Shown: piece after piece, positions 47,834-56,253 of the stretch
Numbering within the stretch: the stretch's first letter is position 1
How the letters are laid out: every line of letters starts with the position of its first letter
NCBI GenBank assembly: GCA_965199875.1
Contig: OZ241346.1
Coordinates: forward strand, 3,100,001 to 3,164,000
Origin: VXYL01 sp965199875
GTDB taxonomy: Bacteria; Pseudomonadota; Gammaproteobacteria; Pseudomonadales; Azotimanducaceae
Length of the DNA: 64,000 nt
Direction: 5' to 3'
Position numbers and translations under genes: made by a program
The notes under the pieces: generated by a model
Told to the model about the DNA's origin: nothing
The model's database searches: none
Seen by the model: the letters and a program-made list of their open reading frames with translations, nothing else

Positions 47834-48808
47834 ATGGCAAGACAAGCACTGCAAAGCGACCCGGCCAGCAAGCGGCTGTTTTCGCACCCACGCATGGCCG
47901 CGGACCTCGTTCGCCTGCTCGGCGATCCCTGGGTGGCCGACCTTGACCTCGACCGCATGGAACGCCTGCCGGCGGAGTACATCTCGGGCGATTTGCGCAC
48001 CCGGCGCGCCGACCTGCCCTGGTGGGCGCCCTTCAAGCCCTCCGCCGGCCAGCCCGCCGGTGCCGGGGTGATGTTCCACATCGAGTTCCAATCGAGTCCA
48101 GACGCCCACATGCCGGAACGGCTGCTGGAGTACGTCGCGCTGCTGCCCCGGACGCTGCGCCGCACGGGCTGGATGGCGGCGGAGGGCGGCCGGGTCGTGG
48201 CGCACGTGCCGCTGGTGGTGTACAACGGCCGCGCCGAGTGGAACGCGCCGCTGCGGCTGGACGAGCGCGAGTGGGCGCCGCCGGAACTGCGCGACCTGCA
48301 GCCGCGCCTGCGCTGCCGGCTGATTGACGCGAAGGACTATGCGGGAGACGATGCGGCGGACGGCAATCTGGCGCGGGCGGTGCTGGCGCTGGACGCGGCA
48401 TCGCCGCAGGGGCTGGCGCCGGCGCTCGAGCGGGCCGTGGCGCTGCTTTCGGCGGCGGACGACCAGGAACTGTGGCGGTCGTTCGTGGCATGGTGCGGCG
48501 GCACCCTGAGTCCCCGGTTGGGCGGACGGATGCCGGCTTTGGTGGAAAACAAGGAGACGACGATGCTTGCGGAAACGCTTCGGGAATGGGACGAGCAGAA
48601 GATCGCCGAGGGCCGGCGGGAGGTGCTGGCGGAGGAACGGGCGTTGCTGTGCAGCCAAGCCAGCCAGCGCTTCGGCGCGGCTGCCGGGGCCGAGCTGGAG
48701 GCGGTTCTCGCTGGCGTCGAGGACGCCTCGGAACTGGCGCGGGTCGGTGCGCTGATCATCGATTGCGACAGCGGCGCGGACTTCCTCGCCCGTGCGCGGC
48801 GTCGCTAG
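47834..48808 (+). CDS. Rpn/PD-(D/E)XK nuclease family 'putative transposase'
   Basis: A 324-residue protein of the Transposase_31/Rpn group (PF04754 type). The N-terminus ASKRLFSHPRMAADLVRLL and RTRRADLPWW precede the nuclease core MFHIEFQSS (E-x-Q), and HVPLVVYNGRAEW follows. The C-terminal helical tail (VLAGVEDASELARVGALI) matches the family's DUF4351-like end. Rpn proteins promote RecA-independent recombination and have DNase activity in E. coli. ATG 47834 is preferred over GTG 47825. Remnants of relatives occur at 12960-13187 and 56254-56475. Confidence 0.8.
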   Translation: MARQALQSDPASKRLFSHPRMAADLVRLLGDPWVADLDLDRMERLPAEYISGDLRTRRADLPWWAPFKPSAGQPAGAGVMFHIEFQSSPDAHMPERLLEYVALLPRTLRRTGWMAAEGGRVVAHVPLVVYNGRAEWNAPLRLDEREWAPPELRDLQPRLRCRLIDAKDYAGDDAADGNLARAVLALDAASPQGLAPALERAVALLSAADDQELWRSFVAWCGGTLSPRLGGRMPALVENKETTMLAETLREWDEQKIAEGRREVLAEERALLCSQASQRFGAAAGAELEAVLAGVEDASELARVGALIIDCDSGADFLARARRR

Positions 48809-48941
48809 CGCAGGGCGACTCCGCTTCAAGGGAGCGCCAGGCGTTCGGGGCTTGTGCTCGTCGCGACGCCAGTTCCGTCCCTGCTGGCGGCCATCTCCTT
48901 GCAACCGCTGAACCGCTGTTCAAGGGGGCCGAGCGCGTTCC

Positions 48942-48962
48942 GCCACCAAATGTCGCACACCC
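48942..48962 (-). repeat. 21-bp inverted repeat, right arm, beside the Rpn gene
   Basis: Exact reverse complement of 47733-47753. It lies in the 265-nt gap (48809-49073) between the Rpn gene and the cyclase gene, which otherwise holds no supported gene. Confidence 0.85.
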
Positions 48963-49073
48963 CTTCGTCTTCAAGACGACGATCAACGTCCTGATCCGCG
49001 CCAGTTCGGCGCGGCCTCAACGCCAGCAAGAACCCGCCAGCTCGGCGGCCAAGCTGCCTCTGGCACGTTGCCT

Positions 49074-51059
49074 TCATGTCGCGGCCCAGTTGCCCCCCCC
49101 TTCCGTCCAGCGAATGAACCGTCCCGCCGCGAGGGCGTGGTCGAGACCGTAGCGGATGAACAGATGATCCGGATGGTCCTGCCGCCTCACCGGCGTCGCT
49201 TGCGGCCAGGCGTCCACCAGACGCAAGCAGCGCTCGATGTCGATCCGTTCGGCGACTCCGGGCTCGCCGCGCCAACTCTCCAGCGTGGCGCGGATCTCCG
49301 GCAGTTCGCGCGTCGCCAGCAAATGCCAGTCCAGGCCGGAGCGCCCGCGCGGCCCGGTCAAGATTTCCGGAGGGAGCCGGTCCTTCATCATCCGCCGCAT
49401 CAGCCGACGGCTTTGACCGCCGTCGAGATACTGTTCGTCCGGAATCCCCAAGGCCCACTCCACTAGCCGCCGGTCGTTCATGGGCGCACGCCCCTGAATG
49501 CCGGTAATCGCTTGCATGGATCGTTGGGTCGCCCTGCCATGATGCCGTTGCGCATGAAGTTCGCAGCGGCCGAACAGGACCTTGCGAACCGACTCGTGGC
49601 CGCGATGGTAAGGGTCGAACCCGTTCTCGCGGGCACGTTCGTCCACGCGATTGGCGTGGGCGAAGCGCGGATGAATCGCGCAGACGTCCGCCCAGCCGCG
49701 CTGCCCGTAGACGAGGCGGCGGACCGCGCCATGCAGGCGACGCGGCAGGTTCCGGTAGATTCCGTAGTGCAGCACGGGCGACAGGCGCCCGAGGCGCTGT
49801 CCTTCCGGCCCGCCAGCCGACTCCCGCAGCAGGCTCGGCAGGCGGCCGGCGCGCAGCAGGCTCGCCAAGCGCACCAGCCCGTCGTAGCTCAAGGTGTTGT
49901 TGCCACCGCTCCCCGTAAGGAGGACGTTCCGCCCCGACTCGGCGACCAAACGCGCCGTCTTGTAGACGATGCGCAACCACGAACGGCTCCGCGGCGGCAG
50001 TTCCGTCAGCTCGATCATCCGCTGCTGCAGCAGCTGCAACTGCTCGAACGAGAGATCGTCGACATCGAAGAAGCGGGCATCCAAGCGCGGGTACATCCTT
50101 GCCAAGACCGGGACGCGGTGGGTCACGTCGCCAACTTCGGCGGTTTTCACGCGGCCATCCCATCCCGGCGTCTCCGTTGCCGTGAAGGAGACAAGCGGCG
50201 CCGCGGCGCCACGATTGGCCAGGTGGTCCAGCGCGGCCACGGCCACGGCGCTCGAGTCGAGGCCGCCGCTCAACGAGATGGCCGGGGTCTCGACAGCGCG
50301 CATTCCGCTGGCGACCGCGTCGTGCAGCAACTCGTTCGCCGCGTCGACGTAGTCCGCGTCGTCGCCCAACCGAACCGGCTGCACGCGCTCCGCCAGGGTG
50401 TAGTAGCGCCGCACGCGCATGGCTTTCGGCGTAGCGGTCAGCGCCTCGCCCGGCAAGAGCGAGCGCACGCCCTTGTAGCAGGTTTGGCGGCCGTCTCCGT
50501 AGTCGTTGATCAAGTTGCTGGCCAGAATCTCGTCGTCGAAGGTGCGCGGCAAGTCGCCCCACGCGAAGATGGCGCTCGGCGTGGTGGCGAAGATGGCCCG
50601 GCGGCGGTCGACGGCGTAGTAGAGCGGCGGCGCGTTCAAGGGGGAACAAACGGCGGCAAGGGTGCGGCACCGGGGATCCCAGACGACGGCGGCGAACTCG
50701 CCCTCCACCCGCAGAGCGGCATCCTCTCCCCAGCGCTCCCAGGCGCGGGCGAAGAGCGCGCTGTCCGCATCCTCCGCGGCGCCGCGCGGCACCAGGCCCA
50801 AGGCGTCGACCAGTTGCCGGCGATGCGCAAGCAGTCCGTCGAACAACACCAGACGGCCGCCGGCCGAGACCGGCTGGCTGTCCAGCGTGTTCTCGGGCAC
50901 GAAGCAGCGGCCGGCGATCCAGACCAGCCCTGCCGGCCCGTCGCACCAAGGTTCCGTCTTCGCCGTACCGAATGGCTTCAAGGCTTTCGCGACACGTCCA
51001 AGCGCGGCCCGGTCGACCGGCCGGTCGTCGCGATGAAAGATTGCGGCCAAGGCAGTCAT
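49074..51059 (-). CDS. Asparagine-synthetase-like lasso cyclase (LasC/McjC type)
   Basis: A 661-residue protein with an N-terminal Ntn-like domain starting MTALAAIFHRDDRPVD and lacking the catalytic Cys2, so it cannot use glutamine. The PP-loop ATP pyrophosphatase motif is SLSGGLDSSAVA (about residues 250-265), and LLTGSGGNN replaces the G-G-D-E of true AsnB. RGRSGLDWHLL lies in the C-terminal part. In lasso systems this enzyme adenylates the ring Asp/Glu side chain for attack by the core N-terminus. It follows HPr-kinase-like gene 2 by 11 nt; ATG 51059 is chosen over a start at 51080 because family members begin directly at the Ntn strand. Confidence 0.85.
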   Translation of the reverse strand: MTALAAIFHRDDRPVDRAALGRVAKALKPFGTAKTEPWCDGPAGLVWIAGRCFVPENTLDSQPVSAGGRLVLFDGLLAHRRQLVDALGLVPRGAAEDADSALFARAWERWGEDAALRVEGEFAAVVWDPRCRTLAAVCSPLNAPPLYYAVDRRRAIFATTPSAIFAWGDLPRTFDDEILASNLINDYGDGRQTCYKGVRSLLPGEALTATPKAMRVRRYYTLAERVQPVRLGDDADYVDAANELLHDAVASGMRAVETPAISLSGGLDSSAVAVAALDHLANRGAAAPLVSFTATETPGWDGRVKTAEVGDVTHRVPVLARMYPRLDARFFDVDDLSFEQLQLLQQRMIELTELPPRSRSWLRIVYKTARLVAESGRNVLLTGSGGNNTLSYDGLVRLASLLRAGRLPSLLRESAGGPEGQRLGRLSPVLHYGIYRNLPRRLHGAVRRLVYGQRGWADVCAIHPRFAHANRVDERARENGFDPYHRGHESVRKVLFGRCELHAQRHHGRATQRSMQAITGIQGRAPMNDRRLVEWALGIPDEQYLDGGQSRRLMRRMMKDRLPPEILTGPRGRSGLDWHLLATRELPEIRATLESWRGEPGVAERIDIERCLRLVDAWPQATPVRRQDHPDHLFIRYGLDHALAAGRFIRWTEGGGNWAAT

Positions 51060-51070
51060 GCGTTGTTCCG

Positions 51071-52024
51071 TCATTCCCAAGGGACCGGCGCTGGCAATGT
51101 CGCCATGACCGTCGCCAACACGCTGTGGAAGTGATGATCGTCCATTTTGCGCCGGACGACGCGCACTTCAACGCGTTCGGCGACCCGAGCCAACCAGTCC
51201 GCGAGGCGCTGCCTTCCGAAAATGGCTTCGACCAGCCGCAGGCGACGGATGGATTCGCACAACGCCACCACGCCGGACCAGCCGTCCAGGACTGCGACGC
51301 TGCACTGTGGCTGTGGCCCGCTGGTCAGCAGGGACAGCGTTTTCAAGCGGCCAACGGCAGGCGGCGAGACGTTCGGCCGCTCTATGTAGTGCTTGCCATA
51401 GCCTTCGCTTGTGCTCGCCGGTTTGCCGAGCGGCAGGTTGGCCAGCTCGGCGCCGGTTCGATCGAGCTTGAGGTCCTTGCAGGCGTAGCAGCGCATTTCG
51501 TCTGCGGCGGGGTCAAGCAGCAGCGAGTCGTCCGCGAAGTAGGCACAACCGTGGTTGGAAAGCGCCGCCACCAGAGTCGACTTTCCCGCCCCTGCGGCGC
51601 CGCCGAACGCATGCACGTCGCCGCCGGCCAGCACGGCGCTCGCATGCAATGGCAGCAGGCCTCGCTGCGCCGCCAACGCCAGCCAAGGCGTTCCCATCAG
51701 GAAGAGTCGAATGTCCATCGGATCGGTGCCGGGCGGGACCGCGTAGCGTATGGTCCGCCCAGCTTCCACCAGACATCTTATCTTGAGCCGAGAACCGCAG
51801 ACCAGCACGCGCTCGCCGCTCCACTGCCAATTATACCGTGCCCGCCCCACTCGACGCAGCTCCGTTGGCACGGCGCCACGGCAAATGCGTACGTCCGCGC
51901 CCGGCCCGCGCAGCCAAGGTCGACTGGCTCGCCCGAGATCCAAATCGGCGTCGACGGTGAACGGGACGTGGATGCCCGCGCGATCTGCGGCTGCTTGGGC
52001 CAAATCCGAGCCGGGCATGGGCAT
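51071..52024 (-). CDS. HPr-kinase-like protein 2 (RiPP/lasso tailoring kinase type)
   Basis: A 317-residue paralogue of HPr-kinase-like protein 1: GLLPLHASAV, Walker A in AFGGAAGAGKSTLVAAL, and YFADDSLLLDP. The first 20 codons (MPMPGSDLAQAAADRAGIH) are also found, fused to a sulfotransferase end, at 55818-55878. It lies between the shortened pqqD-like gene and the cyclase, a typical lasso operon position. Phosphorylation of the precursor is inferred. Confidence 0.78.
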   Translation of the reverse strand: MPMPGSDLAQAAADRAGIHVPFTVDADLDLGRASRPWLRGPGADVRICRGAVPTELRRVGRARYNWQWSGERVLVCGSRLKIRCLVEAGRTIRYAVPPGTDPMDIRLFLMGTPWLALAAQRGLLPLHASAVLAGGDVHAFGGAAGAGKSTLVAALSNHGCAYFADDSLLLDPAADEMRCYACKDLKLDRTGAELANLPLGKPASTSEGYGKHYIERPNVSPPAVGRLKTLSLLTSGPQPQCSVAVLDGWSGVVALCESIRRLRLVEAIFGRQRLADWLARVAERVEVRVVRRKMDDHHFHSVLATVMATLPAPVPWE

Positions 52025-52041
52025 TCGAGCGGTGCCGCTAG

Positions 52042-52176
52042 CTAGCTAGGGCGCGACTGCCGCAGACCCGCTTCGCTCAAACCATCGATGTGCATGAACA
52101 CCAGCTCGCCATCGACTCCCGTGCTGACGAAATCGGCATCGGTGCGCCGCACGACTGGTGGCCCCCAAAGCTCCAT
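52042..52176 (-). pseudogene. PqqD-like protein 3, internally deleted (44 codons)
   Basis: The ORF starts MELWGPPVVRRTDADFV, continues with VDGELVFMHID, then jumps directly to GLSEAGLRQS, which is the C-terminal helix of the 97-residue PqqD-like proteins. About 50 central residues are missing in frame. A promoter (52183-52211) remains. It is most likely a decayed B1 gene, though a minimal leader-binding strand pair cannot be excluded. Confidence 0.7.
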
Positions 52177-52182
52177 GGCTGA

Positions 52183-52211
52183 ACACTAGCACAGTCGCCA
52201 GCGCCGGCCAA
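52183..52211 (-). promoter_or_regulatory. Promoter upstream of pqqD-like gene 3
   Basis: On the minus strand TTGGCC (52211-52206), a 17-nt spacer and TAGTGT (52188-52183). The ACTGTGCTAG context around the -10 is repeated before the intact copy at 56194, implying duplicated promoters. Confidence 0.5.
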
Positions 52212-52317
52212 CCGGCCCAATCGGCGCATCGGCGCAAGGGTGTGCGACAAACAGCTCGACCGCGCAACGACGGCGTTGCCGCGCACCATCGTGACGTTCG
52301 CGCTTCACACCGGCGCG

Positions 52318-53223
52318 TTAATCGCGCACGCCGTGTATCCAGCCGTTGACGGTGAAGCGCGCGTCCTCGAACCGATCTGATTCGCCATGCACCGGCAGAA
52401 TCTCGTGACAGTAGCAGCTTGGGAACAACACCAGCGTGTTGTACACGGGGTCGATGCGCGAGAACGTCCCTCGCCGAAAGCGCTTGGTCTCGAGACACGT
52501 GTCGTAGAGCAGCAGCTCGCCGCCCGTGAAGGGCTTCGGCTGGCGGTGGAAGTAGTAGGCGTAGCTGATGACGCGCGTGTTGTTCGGGTGTTCGAGATCG
52601 TCCGAATCGTCTCGATGGACGCGGTAGAACCCGCCGGCGAGCGTCGCGGTGAAGGCGACCTCGACGTGGCCGTCGTCGAAGCTGGATACGCCTAGGCGCG
52701 AAGCGACGTCCGGCAGCACCGCTCGCAGCTTGGGCATGAACAGTCGGCGTATCTCGCGCACCCGGTCGCGTTTAGCCACCAGGGCGGTGCGGTACTCGGG
52801 CCGCACGACCTTTCTCCTCGAAACCTTGGCCGGCTTGAACTGCTCGGGCCCGGCACCCAGCGCAACGCGCAGTTTCTCCTGCTCCGCAGGGCACAGGAAG
52901 CTGGTGCAGCGCACGAACGGCGCCGTGCGGTAGCCCCCCGGCGGCGCGCCGAGCGGCTCTTCGCCGTCGATCGCCCCTATCGCCCAAGCCGAAGCGGCGT
53001 CGCCGCGGAGCTCGTGCAGCGCCCGGTACGCGGCGATAGCCTGCGCGAATTTCCCCTCGCGCCGCGCCACATCGCCGAGGCCAAGCAAGGCGCCCTCGTC
53101 GCACGGGTCGGCAGCCAACCTGCGCTCCAGCGCATCCCGCGCCCGTTCCATCAGCGCAGCGTTGGTCAGCGCCTGCGCGATCGCCGGCATGCGTTCTCGC
53201 ACGTTGGGAGTTGGATCGGACAT
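52318..53223 (-). CDS. TPR-2OG-Fe(II) oxygenase C, RiPP tailoring candidate
   Basis: A 301-residue relative of oxygenases A and B. TPR-like helices: MPAIAQALTNAAL, GALLGLGDVARREGKFAQAI. The jelly roll shows YRVHRDDSDD (H-x-D), ISYAYYFHRQPKPFTGGELLLYD, a distal His in YCHEILP and an Arg in RFEDARFTVNGW. The region before the jelly roll has an unusual basic segment. Its 5' part is duplicated in the remnant at 38952-39239. It is followed by pqqD-like gene 3 and preceded, 26 nt away, by the nucleotidyltransferase-oxygenase fusion. Confidence 0.75.
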   Translation of the reverse strand: MSDPTPNVRERMPAIAQALTNAALMERARDALERRLAADPCDEGALLGLGDVARREGKFAQAIAAYRALHELRGDAASAWAIGAIDGEEPLGAPPGGYRTAPFVRCTSFLCPAEQEKLRVALGAGPEQFKPAKVSRRKVVRPEYRTALVAKRDRVREIRRLFMPKLRAVLPDVASRLGVSSFDDGHVEVAFTATLAGGFYRVHRDDSDDLEHPNNTRVISYAYYFHRQPKPFTGGELLLYDTCLETKRFRRGTFSRIDPVYNTLVLFPSCYCHEILPVHGESDRFEDARFTVNGWIHGVRD

Positions 53224-53248
53224 TGGCTATGGTGACGCAGGAGATGTA

Positions 53249-55486
53249 TCAAGTCCTCGTGGCGGCCGCTCGAGATGCCGGGGGGGGGGGGGGGGGGGGG
53301 GGGCGTCCACGGCCCAAGAGCACCTTGTTGCCGCCCTTGGCGTTTGGCCAGTCGATGCGACAGTAGTCGCGGGCCGCGAAGGCGACGCCGTCGCCCGGTG
53401 CCACGGTCACCTCGACGCGATCGAACGCCAGCACGAGTTCGTTCTCCAGCGGCACCAACAGGAAGACGCCTTGGTCTGCGGCATCGGAGAGGGTCCGGGC
53501 CTGGAGGTCCTGGAGGTCGACGACCTTGAGACGCGGCGGCGTGGCCTGCGGCACCGCCGAGCGGGCAAGGGCCGTGCCGCTGTCGAGCAGGTCTGCCCTG
53601 TCGCTCCGCCGCCGCAGCCCGCCGTCGCGCAACAGCAGACGCCGATCGCCGTCGAGGAACTGCGGCCACAGAACGGCCGGCGCACGCCAGTGCAGCAGCA
53701 TGACGACCGAGCGCCGCCCATGGAACGCATCCCGCCAATGCGGGCGCCATCGACCATCCACGACGAGCGCGGTGCCAGGCTTGCTTGGCCACTCCAGCAC
53801 GTCGCCATTTGGCTGACGCATATGGATCGGCCAAGCGTCCACGCCGTCCAAAGTAATCGGAATGCTCATCGTGATGTCGAGCGGCGGACGATCCACGTGC
53901 GGCGCCATGCGGCAGCCATGGTCGTACTGCCACAGGAAGGAATTGGCGAAGACGCACCCCGGCCGAGAGACCAACGCGCCGATTCGCGGGGCCAGCTTGC
54001 GGCCGACAAGCCCGCCGATCGGCGGGTCGAAGAAACCAAGGCGGCAGGTGGCTGGGTCGTTCCAACTGGCCGGCTTGCCGATAGCCTGCTCGGAGCCAAG
54101 CGCCGCGCGCAGGTTTTCGAGCGAGAGGCCAAGCTCCTCGAGGCGCAGCGCCAATGGCAGGTCGATCCGCACTCCCCGGCCATTCGCCGCGCGACCGGGC
54201 GAGTCCTCCGCAGACTCAAGCATTCGACGCCTCCCGCGAGGCGGCTCTGGCCCAACCCGACGGCCTGCAAGCGCATCCACGGCGTGGAACCAGGGGCGCA
54301 GGAAGAAGTAGAGAAAGAACAGCCGGTCCGGCAGGTTCACCCGCCGCCAGTCCTCGGGCACCACCATCAGGCGGGCCAGCTCGTGCGCGGCGAAGCGCAG
54401 GTTCGGCTTGAGGGCGGTGCGCAGCGCGACTTTGCGCCAAAACGACGGCCAGCGCCCGCTGTGCCACACCTCCGGCAGCATCCGAGCGACCGCTTCCCCA
54501 CGCCGCCAATCCACCGTTCCTATGCTGGGCGACGTCGACTCGACGCCCAGCGCACGGCACGCCGCCAGCGCGGAGTTCCAAACGGCACCGATGCCGGCCT
54601 GCCGGCACCGCGCCGCGATCCGCGCCAACTCCGCCTGGTCGCTGCCCTTGAGACACAGCGCCACGTCGCACAGCCACTTGAGCTGCATCCAGCCGTGGCC
54701 GGCGCCGTGGCACATCAAGTACACGAGCTCCTCGCCCGGCGGCAGCGTCGGGTAGCGATCGCGGCCGATCGCCACCCAGGCTCGGCGTTCGTGGGACTCG
54801 GCGAACGGCGCGTCGAAGTAGTGGGGGTTGCCCAGGAGGCGACGATGCAGCTCCAGCCGAATGTCGTCGCGCACGAAGGTCTCCTCCTTGCGCACCCGCT
54901 GCGCCCAGCGGATTCGCACCGGCGTCTCGTCGAAGGACATCGCCGGCCGAAAGCCGGCGGCCAGCACGGCCTCGCGCGACTTGGCGAACGACTCCGGGGC
55001 AACGAGGAGGTCGATGTCCGCCGCCTCGCGCACGAACGGGTCGCCATACAGGCGCTGCGCCAAGGGCAGGCCCTTGAGCACCAGGAACGGCATCTCGTGC
55101 TCGCGCAGGCTCAAAGCCAGGCGCCGCAGCGAAGAGAGTTGCCGGGCAGCGCGCTGCAACGCTAGCGATGGGGCCTCAGTGCGCCGCAGCTTTGCCGCCA
55201 AGGCGGCCAATGGGCCGCCACCGTCCTCTTGCTGCCTGCTCGCGCCGCGCAGCAGCAGCCCGCGGACCCGATGCCTCGCCGCGAGCGCCGCAATGCCGTC
55301 GCGATCGGCGACTTGGCCAAGCAGCGCAGCGTCGGCTCGCGCATCGCCCCCAAGGGGCAGACTCAGGCGCAGCGCCGCGAGCAGGCCGTCGAGCGGCGTG
55401 GCCGGTTCGGCCGCAGAGACCGCGGAGGAGTGGCGGCACCGCAGCAGCGACAGTTGCGCCGGAACCGCACGTCGCAAAGCGTACAT
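53249..55486 (-). CDS. Nucleotidyltransferase fused to a 2OG-Fe(II) oxygenase and a cupin-like tail
   Basis: A 745-residue protein. Residues about 60-400 match the uncharacterised nucleotidyltransferase family often seen with lasso clusters: FLVLKGLPLAQRLYGDPFVR followed by E-A-A-D-I-D-L-L-V (the G-x-D-x-D acids). Residues about 420-610 form a second oxygenase: ANSFLWQYDHGCRMAPHVDRP supplies H-x-D in PHVDRP, and RRSVVMLLHWR the later basic residue. The last 100 residues resemble a cupin (VFLLVPLENELVLAFD, GDGVAFAARDY). The C-terminus runs through a 24-base poly-C (sense strand), giving eight Pro. ATG 55486 is preferred. Nucleotidyl transfer to, and hydroxylation of, the peptide are inferred. 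Confidence 0.7.
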   Translation of the reverse strand: MYALRRAVPAQLSLLRCRHSSAVSAAEPATPLDGLLAALRLSLPLGGDARADAALLGQVADRDGIAALAARHRVRGLLLRGASRQQEDGGGPLAALAAKLRRTEAPSLALQRAARQLSSLRRLALSLREHEMPFLVLKGLPLAQRLYGDPFVREAADIDLLVAPESFAKSREAVLAAGFRPAMSFDETPVRIRWAQRVRKEETFVRDDIRLELHRRLLGNPHYFDAPFAESHERRAWVAIGRDRYPTLPPGEELVYLMCHGAGHGWMQLKWLCDVALCLKGSDQAELARIAARCRQAGIGAVWNSALAACRALGVESTSPSIGTVDWRRGEAVARMLPEVWHSGRWPSFWRKVALRTALKPNLRFAAHELARLMVVPEDWRRVNLPDRLFFLYFFLRPWFHAVDALAGRRVGPEPPRGRRRMLESAEDSPGRAANGRGVRIDLPLALRLEELGLSLENLRAALGSEQAIGKPASWNDPATCRLGFFDPPIGGLVGRKLAPRIGALVSRPGCVFANSFLWQYDHGCRMAPHVDRPPLDITMSIPITLDGVDAWPIHMRQPNGDVLEWPSKPGTALVVDGRWRPHWRDAFHGRRSVVMLLHWRAPAVLWPQFLDGDRRLLLRDGGLRRRSDRADLLDSGTALARSAVPQATPPRLKVVDLQDLQARTLSDAADQGVFLLVPLENELVLAFDRVEVTVAPGDGVAFAARDYCRIDWPNAKGGNKVLLGRGRPPPPPPPPASRAAATRT
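53280..53303 (+). repeat. Poly-G tract, 24 bases
   Basis: An uninterrupted run of 24 G at 53280-53303, in the 3' coding end of the minus-strand fusion gene (Pro codons on the sense strand). It is flanked by GGCGGCCGCTCGAGATGCC. Runs of this length are rare and unstable. It could be a slippage site or an assembly artefact. Confidence 0.9.
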
Positions 55487-55572
55487 CGTCAAAGTCCTCC
55501 GAGTCGCCGAGTCGCGTAGACCGTGGCGGCCTCGAGGAGGCAGCCAGCGTCGCTCACTCGCTCGCGATCCTG

Positions 55573-55877
55573 CCGTTCAACCAGTCGCCGTCGCACTTGG
55601 TGCGTCCGCCGCACTTAGTTGGTGCGTCGATTTTCGCCGAGCGTGCTCTTTGGATCATAGCCGAACGCCTCCATCGTCGCCCAATGCCGGGCGCGCCTGG
55701 GCCGCGGACAGATGCTCGCGCCAGCCGCCCGCCCGGCCTTCGCGGAAAGAAACGGCCGGCGTTCTTCCACGGCTTCTCGAAGAATCCCTCGCGCTCTTCG
55801 ATCCGGCGCAGTCTGGCGAACGGGACGTGGATGCCCGCGCGATCTCCGGCTGCTTGGGCCGAGTCCGAGCCGGGCAT
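55573..55877 (-). pseudogene. Chimeric remnant: HPr-kinase-like start joined to a sulfotransferase end
   Basis: 55818-55878 duplicates the first codons of HPr-kinase-like gene 2 (51959-52019, 61 nt with few changes), and 55573-55820 duplicates the 3' end of sulfotransferase 2 (42408-42660) with several indels. They join at GGCGAACGGG, giving GIHVPF followed by ARLRRIEERE in one frame, which then shifts. The join shows that a kinase-to-sulfotransferase segment was deleted after duplication. 55493-55560 shows nothing else. Confidence 0.75.
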
Positions 55878-55900
55878 GAACAGTTGGGAAAGCGGCGCCC

Positions 55901-56194
55901 CTACCGTGCGACTTCCGCAAGACCGGCTTCGCTCAAATCATCGATCAGGACTGCGAGGTCCTTGAGGCAGGTTTCCGCGTCGACCTCGAACTCGCGCAGA
56001 AGTGGAGCGACGAGATCGCTCACCGGCGTCCAAGCGCCACCTTCGTCTATGTGCTTCCACGCCTCCAAGGCGGTCTCGCGCAAGCCGTAGAAGATGCCGC
56101 GTTCGATGTGCATGAACACGAGCTCGCCATCGACTTCCGTGCTGACGAAATCGGCATCGGTGCGCCGCACGCGACTGGTGGACTCAAGCTGCAT
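55901..56194 (-). CDS. PqqD-like RiPP leader-binding protein 2 (lasso B1 type)
   Basis: A 97-residue paralogue of pqqD-like gene 1: MQLESTSRVRRTDADFVSTE, VDGELVFMHIERG, and CLKDLAVLIDDLSEAGLAEV. It is the better preserved partner of the deleted copy at 52042-52176. ATG 56194 is selected; upstream in-frame ATGs exist to 56230 but overlap the promoter. It would bind precursor leaders for the B2 protease encoded further upstream. Confidence 0.8.
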   Translation of the reverse strand: MQLESTSRVRRTDADFVSTEVDGELVFMHIERGIFYGLRETALEAWKHIDEGGAWTPVSDLVAPLLREFEVDAETCLKDLAVLIDDLSEAGLAEVAR

Positions 56195-56202
56195 GGGCGA
56201 AC

Positions 56203-56230
56203 ACTCTAGCACAGTCATCGGCGCCGCCAA
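56203..56230 (-). promoter_or_regulatory. Promoter upstream of pqqD-like gene 2
   Basis: On the minus strand TTGGCG (56230-56225), a 16-nt spacer and TAGAGT (56208-56203) within ACTGTGCTAGAGTGTTC, the same context as the promoter at 52183-52211. Confidence 0.5.
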
Positions 56231-56253
56231 TCGGCTCGCATCTTGCGGACGCG

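Noticed and set aside
48826..49084. Small minus-strand ORF starting MKATCQRQ after the cyclase gene, considered as a precursor
   Set aside because: No leader motif (Y/W-x-x-P-x-L), no ribosome-binding site, and it only extends an antisense-type frame.
53221..53279. Plus-strand start MVTQEMYQVLVAAARDA before the poly-G run, considered as a new gene
   Set aside because: The frame enters the G tract and continues only as antisense of the fusion gene; no family recognised.
53162..55165. 667-codon plus-strand frame over the fusion gene
   Set aside because: No recognisable domain; it is antisense to the nucleotidyltransferase-oxygenase gene and crosses the poly-G tract.
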